NCBI RefSeq assembly: GCF_036226465.1
Contig: NZ_CP108476.1
Span: forward strand, 8,122,001 to 8,186,000
Source: Kitasatospora sp. NBC_01250
Lineage (GTDB): Bacteria; Actinomycetota; Actinomycetes; Streptomycetales; Streptomycetaceae
DNA: 64,000 bases
Direction of reading: 5' to 3'
Both the position numbers and the translations under genes were made by a program. The number at the start of each line of letters is the position of its first letter. The stretch's first letter is position 1. Below are positions 28,332-36,211 of the stretch, one piece after another. Below the pieces are notes generated by a model. The model had not been told where the DNA came from and ran no database searches. It was given only the letters and a program-made list of their open reading frames with translations.

Positions 28332-29615
28332 TCAGAGATTCTCGGCGTGGATGAGGTCGAGGACCAGGGAGCTCCAGCCGAAGGACCGGGCACCGTGTCC
28401 GGCCGCGTCGTGCGGCCCGTAGCACTCGCGCATGCCGGCATTCGCCACGAATTCGACGGTCTGCTCCGCCAGGGCGGTCGCAGCGGCTTCGTGGCCCCTG
28501 CCGCGCAGCCCCCAGTACAGGTACCAGTTGAGGTTCAGCCAGCTGGAACCCCTGAAGATGGCCCGGGTACTGAAGTCCGGGTCGAAGGAGGGTTCTGTCG
28601 CGGCCACACTGGAGACCGGGTACCGGTGCCAGAACTCCCGTTTATTGAGCAGGTGTTCCTTGATGAGGCGCTCGGCGTGGGAGTCGGGAACCGCATCCAG
28701 GACGAGCGGGAAGAGGGCGCTGGCGGTGAGGACGTCGACCCGCTTTCCGGCCACCAGATCCAGGTCGAAGAAGGCTCCTGCCGCATCGTCCCAGCAGTGG
28801 CGCAGCAGGGACTCGGCGATCCCCTTCGACCGCGCGCAGAGGGCGTCCGAGGTCTCGCGGGGAAGCCGGGCGGCGAGCGCCAGGCGTGACAGCGAAAGGA
28901 GCCCGTCGGCGTAGACGGTGTTGACCAGGACGTCGTTCCACACGAACGTGCGGTGCTCCCCGAGGCGGCTCTCCGGCGTCCGCTCATGCGCGTAGGAGGC
29001 GATCAGTCCACGCATCGCCTGGTGCCAGTCGTCTGCGATCCGGCCGGACGCCGACCCGTGGATGCCCAGCGCCCGGTCGTACTTGGGGCTCATGTCCAGC
29101 CCGGACTCGTCGGGCTGGTAGATCTCCAGCAGGCCCGTCTGCGGGCTCGTCCGGTTCTCCGCGAGCCAGGAGAAGAAGGCGAGCGCCGGCGGCAGGACCT
29201 CGGCGAGCCAGTCGGCGTCCCCGGTCGCCTCGAAGACCCGCTCGATTGCCCTGGCCAGCACGGGAGGAGCGATGGTGACGGACCGCCAGCCCTGCCACAG
29301 GTCGATCCGGAACTCCGCTGTCGCCTGCGCGCGCGAGTCGTCCTGCCACAGCACCATGTGGGGAAGGAAACCCGCAGGGGTTGTCGCCGAGACGAGTGAG
29401 CTGATCTCCGTACGGGACCTGTGGGTGTCCAGGTGGAGCAGCGCGATGGCGTGATAGCTGCTGTCCCAGGCCCATTGGAACGGATAGGTCTCCGGGGACG
29501 GGCAGGTGTAGTCGTACGGAAGGCCGGCTCCGGTGGAGTATCCCGACCGATGATTGCGTTTCAGTGTCTCCCGGGCAGCCTCGGCGGCCCGGGAGACGTG
29601 TTGGCTGTTCTTCAT
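28332..29615 (-). CDS. MGH1-like glycoside hydrolase (GH63-type alpha/alpha barrel)
   Basis: The 427-residue protein has the (alpha/alpha)6 barrel signatures of the mannosylglycerate-hydrolase/GH63 group: FQWAWDSSYH near residue 46, DESGLDMSPKYD near 183, and a C-terminal GARSFGWSSLVLDL. No signal peptide is present, so the substrate is cytoplasmic, presumably imported by the MFS protein encoded 36 bp upstream. Relatives cleave alpha-glycosides of small acids or oligosaccharides. The exact substrate is unknown. It is coupled to the downstream oxidoreductase gene. Confidence 0.83.
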   Translation of the reverse strand: MKNSQHVSRAAEAARETLKRNHRSGYSTGAGLPYDYTCPSPETYPFQWAWDSSYHAIALLHLDTHRSRTEISSLVSATTPAGFLPHMVLWQDDSRAQATAEFRIDLWQGWRSVTIAPPVLARAIERVFEATGDADWLAEVLPPALAFFSWLAENRTSPQTGLLEIYQPDESGLDMSPKYDRALGIHGSASGRIADDWHQAMRGLIASYAHERTPESRLGEHRTFVWNDVLVNTVYADGLLSLSRLALAARLPRETSDALCARSKGIAESLLRHCWDDAAGAFFDLDLVAGKRVDVLTASALFPLVLDAVPDSHAERLIKEHLLNKREFWHRYPVSSVAATEPSFDPDFSTRAIFRGSSWLNLNWYLYWGLRGRGHEAAATALAEQTVEFVANAGMRECYGPHDAAGHGARSFGWSSLVLDLIHAENL

Positions 29616-29651
29616 TGCTCCCCTGTGGATTTCTGTGACGTCGGCTGGAGT

Positions 29652-30830
29652 TCAGCCCGTGCGGGAGGGCCGCGACCGGGCGGCGGTTCCCAGGAGCAGC
29701 AGCGCGACGGCCGCCGTGAGCAGGACGCCCTCGACAGCGAAGGAACGGCCGACCCCGAAGTGGTCGGACAGCGCACCGAGGATCAACGGAGCCAGCATGA
29801 TCGACACCGCGACGATGAGCTGCACCCGGGCGGTGGCCTGGTCGGTCCTGCCCCGTGCGGCCACCACCGCGAGCGAGAGCGTCAGCGGGAACAGGTTCGC
29901 GATGCCGAGCCCGGTCACCAGCAGCGCCAGGAGGCAGACCACCGTGCTGCTGCTGGTCCACAGCAGCAGGAAGCCCACCACGGTGACCCCGAGTGAGGCG
30001 AGCACGAGTTGCGTGGCGGTGGCCCGCGTCGCGGACAGCCGGCTGCCGGTGAGCCGCCCGATCAGTGAGCCGCCGTAGAAGAGGCTCATCGCCGTGGCAG
30101 CCTGTCCATCGGTGAGGCCGATGCTGCTGGTCAGCTGCGGGGAGCCGTAGAAGACCAGGCAGAACTCGGCTCCGACGACGACTCCGGCCAGTGCCGCCAG
30201 CAGCCAGTAGGCGGCCGACAGCGGTCCCGGCGGCGCGGCCTCGCCGGCCGACGCAAGGCGGGGCCGCAGGGTTTCGTGCCCGAGCGTCAGGTACAGGCCC
30301 CCGGCGATCACCAGGGGCAGCAGCATGCTCGGGCCCCAGCCGACACCGGCGGCCTGGCACGCTCCGATCACCAGGGGCGCCACCAGTGCGGCCGCGCTGG
30401 CACCCGCGTTGGCCTCGACGATGGCGCGCTCCCGCAGGGGGCCGTGGTGCTGTGCCAGAACGGCGAACACCGTGGTCTGCACCAACGCGCCGCTCACGCC
30501 CATCACAGCCGTAGCACTCAGCGTGACCGCCACGTTGGGGCCGACGGCGAGCAGCACCGCACCGAGCACCAGCGCGGCGAGGGACGTCCAGAAGACTCTG
30601 CGGTACCCGAACGTTCCGGTCAGCCGTTCGATCAGCGCGTTGGCGAGGATCGCCCCGGCGGCGAAAACCGTCGAATGCGCGCTCATCATCGAGTAGGACA
30701 GCCCGAAGTCGTGCCGCAGCAGGGGCAGCAGCGGACCCAGCGCGTAGAGCGCGTAGGCGTAGACCGAGAGTCCACCGTAGGCAAGGCGAGTCTTCCCGTC
30801 CCGGACGAACGGGGCCACCGTAACCGTCAT
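29652..30830 (-). CDS. MFS transporter
   Basis: The 392-residue protein has about 12 transmembrane helices and the MFS arrangement of two six-helix halves (first helix LSVYAYALYALGPLLPL). Its start overlaps the dehydrogenase stop by 4 bp (ATGA), and it precedes the glycosidase gene, so it probably imports the glycoside of this pathway or exports a product. There is no drug-efflux motif I could recognise with confidence. Confidence 0.86.
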   Translation of the reverse strand: MTVTVAPFVRDGKTRLAYGGLSVYAYALYALGPLLPLLRHDFGLSYSMMSAHSTVFAAGAILANALIERLTGTFGYRRVFWTSLAALVLGAVLLAVGPNVAVTLSATAVMGVSGALVQTTVFAVLAQHHGPLRERAIVEANAGASAAALVAPLVIGACQAAGVGWGPSMLLPLVIAGGLYLTLGHETLRPRLASAGEAAPPGPLSAAYWLLAALAGVVVGAEFCLVFYGSPQLTSSIGLTDGQAATAMSLFYGGSLIGRLTGSRLSATRATATQLVLASLGVTVVGFLLLWTSSSTVVCLLALLVTGLGIANLFPLTLSLAVVAARGRTDQATARVQLIVAVSIMLAPLILGALSDHFGVGRSFAVEGVLLTAAVALLLLGTAARSRPSRTG

Positions 30831-31972
30831 ATCCCGATCCCGACCGCTTCCGCGCGGATGCGGGCGGAAGCCGATTCGGCGGCCACCAGGATCTCCGGGG
30901 CGAGCATGGAGGTCTTCATGGACGCTCCCTGTCCGTACTCGCTGAACGCTCGCAGCACGCCGGACCCGTCATGGATCGAGACTCTGGCCGTCACCAGCGG
31001 ACGGGCGTCCACGAGGCCGGTCTCGATGAGGCGCAGCGCGATGCCGCAGACATTGGCCGACCGGGTCATGGGGAACAGGCGGACGTCGAAGGGCGTGGCG
31101 CGGAGCTTCAGCCCCTTGGCCAGGATCATCCAGGTGTTGATCTGTTGGGGCACCGCGGTGGCGCCGTACAGGACGTACTCACCGCCCGGGCGCAGCAGCC
31201 CCATGGCCAGCTCGCGGATGTCCTTCTCGCCCGGCTTCGCGGCCCCGACGTGTGGCAGGGCGTCGAAGACGTAGTCGGCGTACTGGTCGTGGTGGTCGCG
31301 GACGAAGTCGTCGACCGCGCTGAGCTGTGTGTCCGTGTTGAAGGCCGGCCCGGCACCGTAGGCCTGGGCCAGGTCGAGCCGGGCCTGGTTCTGGTCGAGC
31401 ACCATGACCGAGCCCACCCCCAGGTACCGGGTGAGGACCTGGACGGCGAGGAGCGCGCTGGGGCCGGCGCCGAGGACGACGCAGGTGTCGCCGGGCTTCG
31501 GCGGATTGAGGAGCAGGGACCGGAGCACCGAGGTGAGGGGCTCGATGATGGTGGCCAGATCGGACGGCACGGATTCGGGAAGGACCACGGCCGCGGCCTG
31601 GTCCGCATCGTAGAAATTGCGTTCGGTGTACCAGGTCGTCTCCATGTTCCGGGCGCCTGGGAAGATCGGACGCAGCGCCCGGTACTCGGCCATTCCGCCG
31701 AAGTCGGTCTGTCCCCAGTAGCAGACCCGGTCGCCCACCGCCACGGATCCCTGCAGTTTGCGTCCGACCTCCAGAACACGGCCGACATACTCGTGCCCGG
31801 GGATGATCGGCCATGATTCCGGAAAGAGGTGCCCGCGGAAGTAGGACACGTCGGTGGAGCAGATGGACACGGCCTCGGTGCTCAGCAGGATCTCGTCCGA
31901 CTGGCACACCGGATCCGGTACTGTGGCACGTTCGATATGCCCGGGGGAGGTCATCAGGTACGCATACATCAT
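30827..31972 (-). CDS. Zinc-type medium-chain alcohol dehydrogenase
   Basis: The 381-residue MDR protein has the catalytic-zinc ligands (Cys in SICSTDVSYF, GHEYVGRV) and NAD-binding GAGPSALLAVQ. The four-Cys structural-zinc lobe of classical alcohol dehydrogenases is missing. There is an unusual insertion around residues 120-140 (FPGARNMETTWYTERNF) before the substrate domain continues. It probably oxidises a sugar or polyol. Two adjacent ATGs (31972 and 31969) are possible starts. It is the first gene of the operon dehydrogenase-MFS-glycosidase-Gfo/Idh. Confidence 0.86.
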   Translation of the reverse strand: MMYAYLMTSPGHIERATVPDPVCQSDEILLSTEAVSICSTDVSYFRGHLFPESWPIIPGHEYVGRVLEVGRKLQGSVAVGDRVCYWGQTDFGGMAEYRALRPIFPGARNMETTWYTERNFYDADQAAAVVLPESVPSDLATIIEPLTSVLRSLLLNPPKPGDTCVVLGAGPSALLAVQVLTRYLGVGSVMVLDQNQARLDLAQAYGAGPAFNTDTQLSAVDDFVRDHHDQYADYVFDALPHVGAAKPGEKDIRELAMGLLRPGGEYVLYGATAVPQQINTWMILAKGLKLRATPFDVRLFPMTRSANVCGIALRLIETGLVDARPLVTARVSIHDGSGVLRAFSEYGQGASMKTSMLAPEILVAAESASARIRAEAVGIGI

Positions 31973-32077
31973 GCCCCTAGAGGTTGATAGATCTTCCCGA
32001 AATCGACATAACTGTGCACCCGCCAAGGTGATTGGCGAGGGGGCCCTGCAAGGTTTTCTGTGCTTTGTCCAGCCGCT

Positions 32078-32120
32078 GCTCAAGACATGGCTCAAGACAC
32101 GGCTCAAGACACGGCTCAAG
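32078..32120. repeat. 12-bp tandem repeat downstream of gntR
   Basis: Three full copies of GCTCAAGACAYG (32078-32089, 32090-32101, 32102-32113) and a partial fourth copy (GCTCAAG) lie directly after the gntR stop, in the gap to the dehydrogenase operon. Their function is unknown. Confidence 0.75.
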
Positions 32121-32123
32121 GCG

Positions 32124-32846
32124 CTACTCGCCCGAAGCATCCACCTGGAAGGCGACGTCCAGCGCATACCGACTGCTGACATACCGGGACTCGGTCAGTT
32201 CGATGGGCCGGTCGTCCTGGTCCAGGATGAGGCGCTTCTCGATGAGCAGCGCGGATCCGGTGGGAATGCCCAGCAGATGGGATTCGAGGTCTCCGGAGAT
32301 GTCCGCCCCGATGGACGAGTACCCCCGCTGGGGATATCTCCCGAGGCTGCCCAGCGCGTCGTGGATCGAGTGCGTGGCAGCGTCCACCTCCAGGAGGGCC
32401 GAAAGCTCTCCCGGGAAGACCGCCCGTTCCAGCGCCACCGGAACATCGTCCGCAAGGCGGATCCGGGTGACGGCGACGACGTGGGCGGGATCGGTCAGGC
32501 GGAGGCGATGAATCTCATCGTCCTGAGCCTTTCTGGATTCCGACGAAATGAGCTTCGAAGAAGGCACACGCCCTCTTCGGCGCATTTCCTCGCTGAAGCG
32601 GACCAAGTTCTCCGCACGCCGTCGGGCGGGGGGCTCGGAAACAAAAGTACCGCGGCCGGACACTCGGTAGATCAAGCCTTCTGCGACCAGGCCCTGAAGG
32701 GCCGCCCGGGCAGTCATGCGACTGACTCCGAACTCGGCGCAAAGATCGCTTTCCGAGGGCAACGGGTCATGTGCTCGCTGCTGTGCAATCCTCCCCCTAA
32801 GGATCTGCTCAATCTGGTGGTACCTGGGGGCAAAGTCCGCGGCCAT
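32124..32846 (-). CDS. GntR-family (HutC subfamily) regulator
   Basis: The approximately 240-residue protein has a GntR winged helix (residues about 8-70; LPSESDLCAEFGVSRMTARA) and a UTRA ligand-binding domain (about 90-235), the HutC subfamily. The ATG at 32846 is favoured because GAAGGGA precedes it and an operator occupies the upstream stretch; an in-frame ATG at 32873 would overlap it. Base composition is less G/C-rich than in neighbouring genes, a sign of transfer. It probably controls deoC and the sugar operon, responding to a sugar phosphate or related ligand (inference). Confidence 0.88.
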   Translation of the reverse strand: MAADFAPRYHQIEQILRGRIAQQRAHDPLPSESDLCAEFGVSRMTARAALQGLVAEGLIYRVSGRGTFVSEPPARRRAENLVRFSEEMRRRGRVPSSKLISSESRKAQDDEIHRLRLTDPAHVVAVTRIRLADDVPVALERAVFPGELSALLEVDAATHSIHDALGSLGRYPQRGYSSIGADISGDLESHLLGIPTGSALLIEKRLILDQDDRPIELTESRYVSSRYALDVAFQVDASGE

Positions 32847-32873
32847 GCGCCGTTCCCTTCTGGATCGAACCAT

Positions 32874-32889
32874 CTGTCTAGCTGTCTAG
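32874..32889. promoter_or_regulatory. Tandem CTGTCTAG operator half-sites upstream of gntR
   Basis: Two directly adjacent copies of CTGTCTAG (32874-32881 and 32882-32889) lie just upstream of the gntR start. They share the GT-N-TA core of HutC-type GntR operators, so autoregulation is likely. Confidence 0.6.
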
Positions 32890-33186
32890 TCAACCTGATG
32901 AAACAGGACTTTTCGGGACATTGACTCCCAAGGCGGCCGCCGGTGATGGTGACACCTGCGGCATCCGGCGCAGCGGATGGCCACCGCGCCGACTCCCACA
33001 CTCCTTGGCTGTATAGACAGCTGGAGTGCGCCTGCTCTATGGTGCCAGGGATGCACTGAACCCGATCATGCCCCGCCGGGCCGCCCACCACTGCGGACGT
33101 CAGGCCGGCTGCCGCAGCGGCCCCGAGGGGGCCCGAAGGCCCGCACACAGCCCCGATCGCCCATCACCACGGAGGGACGAAGGCCC
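32890..33186. other. Intergenic region between gntR and deoC
   Basis: This gap carries the promoter of deoC and probably the operator at 33009-33020. It is less G/C-rich than the surroundings. No small gene was recognised. Confidence 0.4.
33009..33020. promoter_or_regulatory. CTGTATAGACAG operator upstream of deoC
   Basis: The 12-mer CTGTATAGACAG is an inverted repeat with outer arms CTGT and ACAG and matches the GTNTANAC pattern of HutC-type GntR regulators. It lies 167 bp upstream of deoC and shares CTGT and TAG with the tandem sites at 32874-32889. Confidence 0.6.
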
Positions 33187-33876
33187 GTGACCACCACCCT
33201 CACCGTCGCCCGGGTCGCCAAGATGATCGACCACTCGCTGCTGCGCCCCGAACTGACCGTGCGGGACGTGCATGACGGCTGCGCACTGGCCGCTCGCTAC
33301 AACGTCGCCTCGGTCTGCGTGAAGCCGGCCGACGTGAGGCTGGCCGCCGAGGAGCTGGGCGGCACGTCCGTCCTCGTCGGCACCGTGGTCGGCTTCCCGC
33401 ACGGCGCCTCGGTGATCGCGGTCAAGGCCGCGGAGGCCCGGGCCGCACTGGAGGACGGTGCGCGCGAGCTGGACATGGTCCTCAACATCGGCCGACTGCT
33501 GAGCGGCGAGGACCAGGCGGTGGCGGACGACATCCGCGCCGTCGTCGAGGTCGCCCACGCCGGTGGAGCCCTGGTGAAGGTGATCCTCGAGAACGCCTAC
33601 CTCACCGACGAGGCGAAGGTTCGCGCCTGCCGTCTCGCCGAGAGCGCCGGTGCCGACTACGTCAAGACCTCCACCGGCTTCGCCCCGGGCGGTGCCACGC
33701 TGGAGGACGTGCGACTGATGCGCTCCTCGGTCTCCGAGCGGGTCAAGGTCAAGGCCGCCGGGGGAGTGCGCACCCTCGACGTACTGTTCGACATGATCGA
33801 CGCCGGAGCCGTGCGGTTCGGCGCCACCACCACCGCCGCCATGCTGGACGACCTCGCCTCCCGCCTGGCCCCCTGA
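33187..33876 (+). CDS. deoC: Deoxyribose-phosphate aldolase
   Basis: The 229-residue class I aldolase has the Schiff-base Lys160 in GADYVKTSTGF, the second Lys189 in KVKAAGG, and the Asp96 region ELDMVLN. It converts 2-deoxyribose 5-phosphate to glyceraldehyde 3-phosphate and acetaldehyde. GTG 33187 follows GGAGGGACGAAGG. It is divergent from gntR with a matching operator in between, so it may serve the adjacent sugar pathway or nucleoside salvage (inference). A SARP-type regulator remnant follows. Confidence 0.95.
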   Translation: MTTTLTVARVAKMIDHSLLRPELTVRDVHDGCALAARYNVASVCVKPADVRLAAEELGGTSVLVGTVVGFPHGASVIAVKAAEARAALEDGARELDMVLNIGRLLSGEDQAVADDIRAVVEVAHAGGALVKVILENAYLTDEAKVRACRLAESAGADYVKTSTGFAPGGATLEDVRLMRSSVSERVKVKAAGGVRTLDVLFDMIDAGAVRFGATTTAAMLDDLASRLAP

Positions 33877-33942
33877 CTCCGTATCAGCCGGTGCCGTACC
33901 TGACAGTCGGCACCGGCTGGTACGGACCGCGTTGCAGAACGG

Positions 33943-34200
33943 TTGTCGGACGAAGCGTCCCTGCTGGGGGAGTTGGAGGCGGGCGGCGCGGGATTGATGG
34001 AGGCGTCCGACCAGGTTTCCGGTCGGCTCACCGGTTCGCAGGCGCGGGCGCTGCACGCGCTGGCGGTGACGCGGTCGCGGAACTGGAGCCTCCCGGCTGC
34101 CGCGGCGGTGCGGGTCTGCCCGAGGCGCAGGCCGAGCGGATCCTGGAGGCGCTGGTCGATGCCGCAGTGCTGACCTCCCCGGGGTCCCGCCGGGACCGGA
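33943..34200 (+). pseudogene. Frameshifted SARP/NB-ARC-type regulator fragment
   Basis: In one frame ESSDQVSGRL-like then TGSQARALHALAVT can be read. After a frameshift near 34065-34090 a second frame continues with AGLPEAQAERILEALVDA. Together they match the winged-helix segment behind the NB-ARC domain of AfsR/SARP-type regulators. Neither end is preserved, so it is a decayed fragment. The first frame is read from about 33943, the second ends by about 34200. Confidence 0.5.
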
Positions 34201-34401
34201 CGTGGCCCGGTCCCGGCACCGAACCGGCTTCCGTCCTTGCCCCGGGCGGTGCCACTGTGACTGAGCGCTTCAGTTGGCGGCTCAGCGCTTGGGCTGGCGA
34301 ATTTGAGCGCTGTGGTTGACGCGTTTCCGTCGAGTTGCCCCTCCCTGGGTGGGTGCAGCGCACCCACGCCCCGGCGTCCGTCCGTGAATAGCGTGGCTGT
34401 C

Positions 34402-34569
34402 ATGGAAAGCGACAACGAACTCGGTGACTACCTGCGCGCCCGTCGCGCGGCACTTGCACCGGCGGACGTCGGCCTGCCCGATGACGGGGCCCGGCGGGTG
34501 CCGGGGCTGCGGCGTGATGAAGTGGCGTTCCTGGCCGGGATGAGCACGGACCAGAAACCGGCGAACTGA
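34402..34569 (+). pseudogene. Truncated XRE-type regulator
   Basis: About 50 residues of an XRE/MmyB-type N terminus (ELGDYLRARRAALAPADVG, then LRRDEVAFLAGMSTD) closely resemble the intact regulator at 26291. The frame is lost in the recognition helix and stops after QKPAN. The original -10 (TAGCGT, 34389-34394) and leaderless start are still present. Confidence 0.75.
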
Positions 34570-34687
34570 CCGCCGCCGCGTGACAGCCGCCCCCAGGAAC
34601 GCAGGCCCCGCCCCTTCGTACCGTGAGCCGGCCGTCCTCCTCCCTGCGTCTCCCACACCCTGATCCCACCGACGAAATGATGCTGCC

Positions 34688-35464
34688 ATGCTGCTGCCCT
34701 GCGATGAGATGGGCCGGGGCCGCCCCGTCGTCCTGCTGCACGCCCGCCCCACCGACCGCACCATGTGGGGCGCCCACCTTCCCCTGCTCGCCGCCGCGGG
34801 CGTGCGGGCCATCGCCCTGGACCTGCCCGGCCACGGCGACGCACGCCTGCCCGACGACCGCGAGGTGGCCCCCTGGGCGGATGTCCTGGACACCCTCGAC
34901 CACCTCGGGGCCGACCGCTTCGTCCTGGCCGGGAACTCCCTCGGCGCCCTGGTCGCGCTCCAGACCGCCGTTACCGCACCCGAGCGGGTCCAGGGCCTGG
35001 TGCTCGTCGGATACCGGCCCCACGACCAACCGGCCTCCCCACGACTCCAAGCCGCCTGGGACGCCGAAAGGACGGCGCTCGCCGCCGGCGACCTGGACAC
35101 AGCGGTGACAGCCGGCGTCCGGGCGTGGACCTCGCCCGCCGCGACCGACGACGTACGCGCGCACGCGACCCGTATGCTCCGTAGCCAACTGGCCGAACAA
35201 CTCGCCCACGGCGAACCGTTCCTGGCGCCCGACCCGCTCGGCCAAGGAACAGCAGCACTGCGCACCCTGACCGCTCCCACCCTGGTCGGCGTCGGCGAAC
35301 ACGACATGCCCGACTTCTACAAGGGCGGCCAGGCACTGGCCCGCGACCTCGACGCAGGCCAGGCCGTGGTCATCCCCGCCGCAGGACACCTCGCACCGCT
35401 GGAACGGCCCACGGCGTTCTGCACCCTGCTACTGGACTTCATCCGCCGTCTCCCGGAGCAGTAG
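34688..35464 (+). CDS. Alpha/beta hydrolase
   Basis: The 258-residue protein has HARP at the oxyanion position, the nucleophile elbow AGNSLGA, an acidic residue in VGVGEHD, and the catalytic His in AAGHLAPLE. It is an esterase, lactonase or similar hydrolase of unknown substrate. The preceding XRE remnant would once have been its neighbour regulator, a common pairing, so this gene may have lost its local control. Confidence 0.85.
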   Translation: MLLPCDEMGRGRPVVLLHARPTDRTMWGAHLPLLAAAGVRAIALDLPGHGDARLPDDREVAPWADVLDTLDHLGADRFVLAGNSLGALVALQTAVTAPERVQGLVLVGYRPHDQPASPRLQAAWDAERTALAAGDLDTAVTAGVRAWTSPAATDDVRAHATRMLRSQLAEQLAHGEPFLAPDPLGQGTAALRTLTAPTLVGVGEHDMPDFYKGGQALARDLDAGQAVVIPAAGHLAPLERPTAFCTLLLDFIRRLPEQ

Positions 35465-35558
35465 CGCTGAACTCCGCACCTCGCCAACCCGAAGGCTCGT
35501 CCGCCGGCTCAAGCGCTCAGTCACAGCCACCCGGCGCCGCCCCACGCCTCTCGTGCCT

Positions 35559-36119
35559 TCACTGCCCCAGGAGTTCGGCGAAGCGGTCCAGCGCGCGATC
35601 GGTGCGGTGGCGGTCGCCGGTGGTGGTGAGATCGAACAGCAGACCCCGGACGACGGCCATGACCAACGTGGGCGTGACGGTGTCCTCGGGGCCGGTGGAG
35701 ACGTCGCGGAAGGTGGCACCGAGGGTGTCGAACCAGTCGGTGATCGCCTCGCCCTGATCGGGGTAGTTCTCGGGGTGGACCAGGCCGTCGGCGTGCACCT
35801 CGAAGAAGAGCCGGACGAACGGCGCACGTTCGTCCGCGCTGAGCCACGCCCAGATGTCGCGCAGCCGCTCCTGCACGGAGCCCGTCGCCGCCGGACGGTG
35901 CCCGGCCAGGCGCACCGCACCTCGGCGACGGGCCTCGGCCAGGACCGCGGCGACCAACTCCTGCTTGCTGCCGAAGTCGTAGAGCAGCATCCGCGGGCTG
36001 GTGTCGAGGGCCGCGGCCAGCGGCCGCAGGCTCAGCCCGGCCAACCCGTGCGCCAGCACGTAGTCGGTCGCCCGCGCCAGCGTGCGCTCGCGCCGGGCGG
36101 GATCTGCCGGTCGCCCCAC
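35559..36119 (-). CDS. TetR-family regulator
   Basis: The 186-residue protein has an N-terminal TetR helix-turn-helix (ERTLARATDYVLAHGLAGLSLRPLAAALDTS) and a C-terminal TetR ligand domain. Translation begins at GTG 36119, preceded by GAGGAGATC. It is divergent from a patatin-like gene with 92 bp between and likely represses it and itself. The ligand may be a lipid or fatty acid derivative (inference). Confidence 0.88.
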   Translation of the reverse strand: MGRPADPARRERTLARATDYVLAHGLAGLSLRPLAAALDTSPRMLLYDFGSKQELVAAVLAEARRRGAVRLAGHRPAATGSVQERLRDIWAWLSADERAPFVRLFFEVHADGLVHPENYPDQGEAITDWFDTLGATFRDVSTGPEDTVTPTLVMAVVRGLLFDLTTTGDRHRTDRALDRFAELLGQ

Positions 36120-36167
36120 GGTGGATCTCCTCTCGGTGGCTCGGAATTGGAACAGCGTCAGCGAGTG

Positions 36168-36192
36168 TCGAGTATATGGTACGACTGTTTCA
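36168..36192. promoter_or_regulatory. Imperfect palindrome in tetR/patatin promoter
   Basis: GTCGAGTATATGGTACGAC (about 36169-36187) is an imperfect inverted repeat with outer arms GTCG and CGAC. It overlaps the TATGGT -10-like hexamer of the patatin gene. It is a plausible TetR operator. Confidence 0.45.
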
Positions 36193-36211
36193 ACAACGAG
36201 GGGAGACCACT

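Noticed and set aside
34282..35307. Minus-strand frame of 341 residues opposite the alpha/beta hydrolase
   Set aside because: Antisense of a gene with clear catalytic motifs; Ser/Arg-rich artefact sequence.
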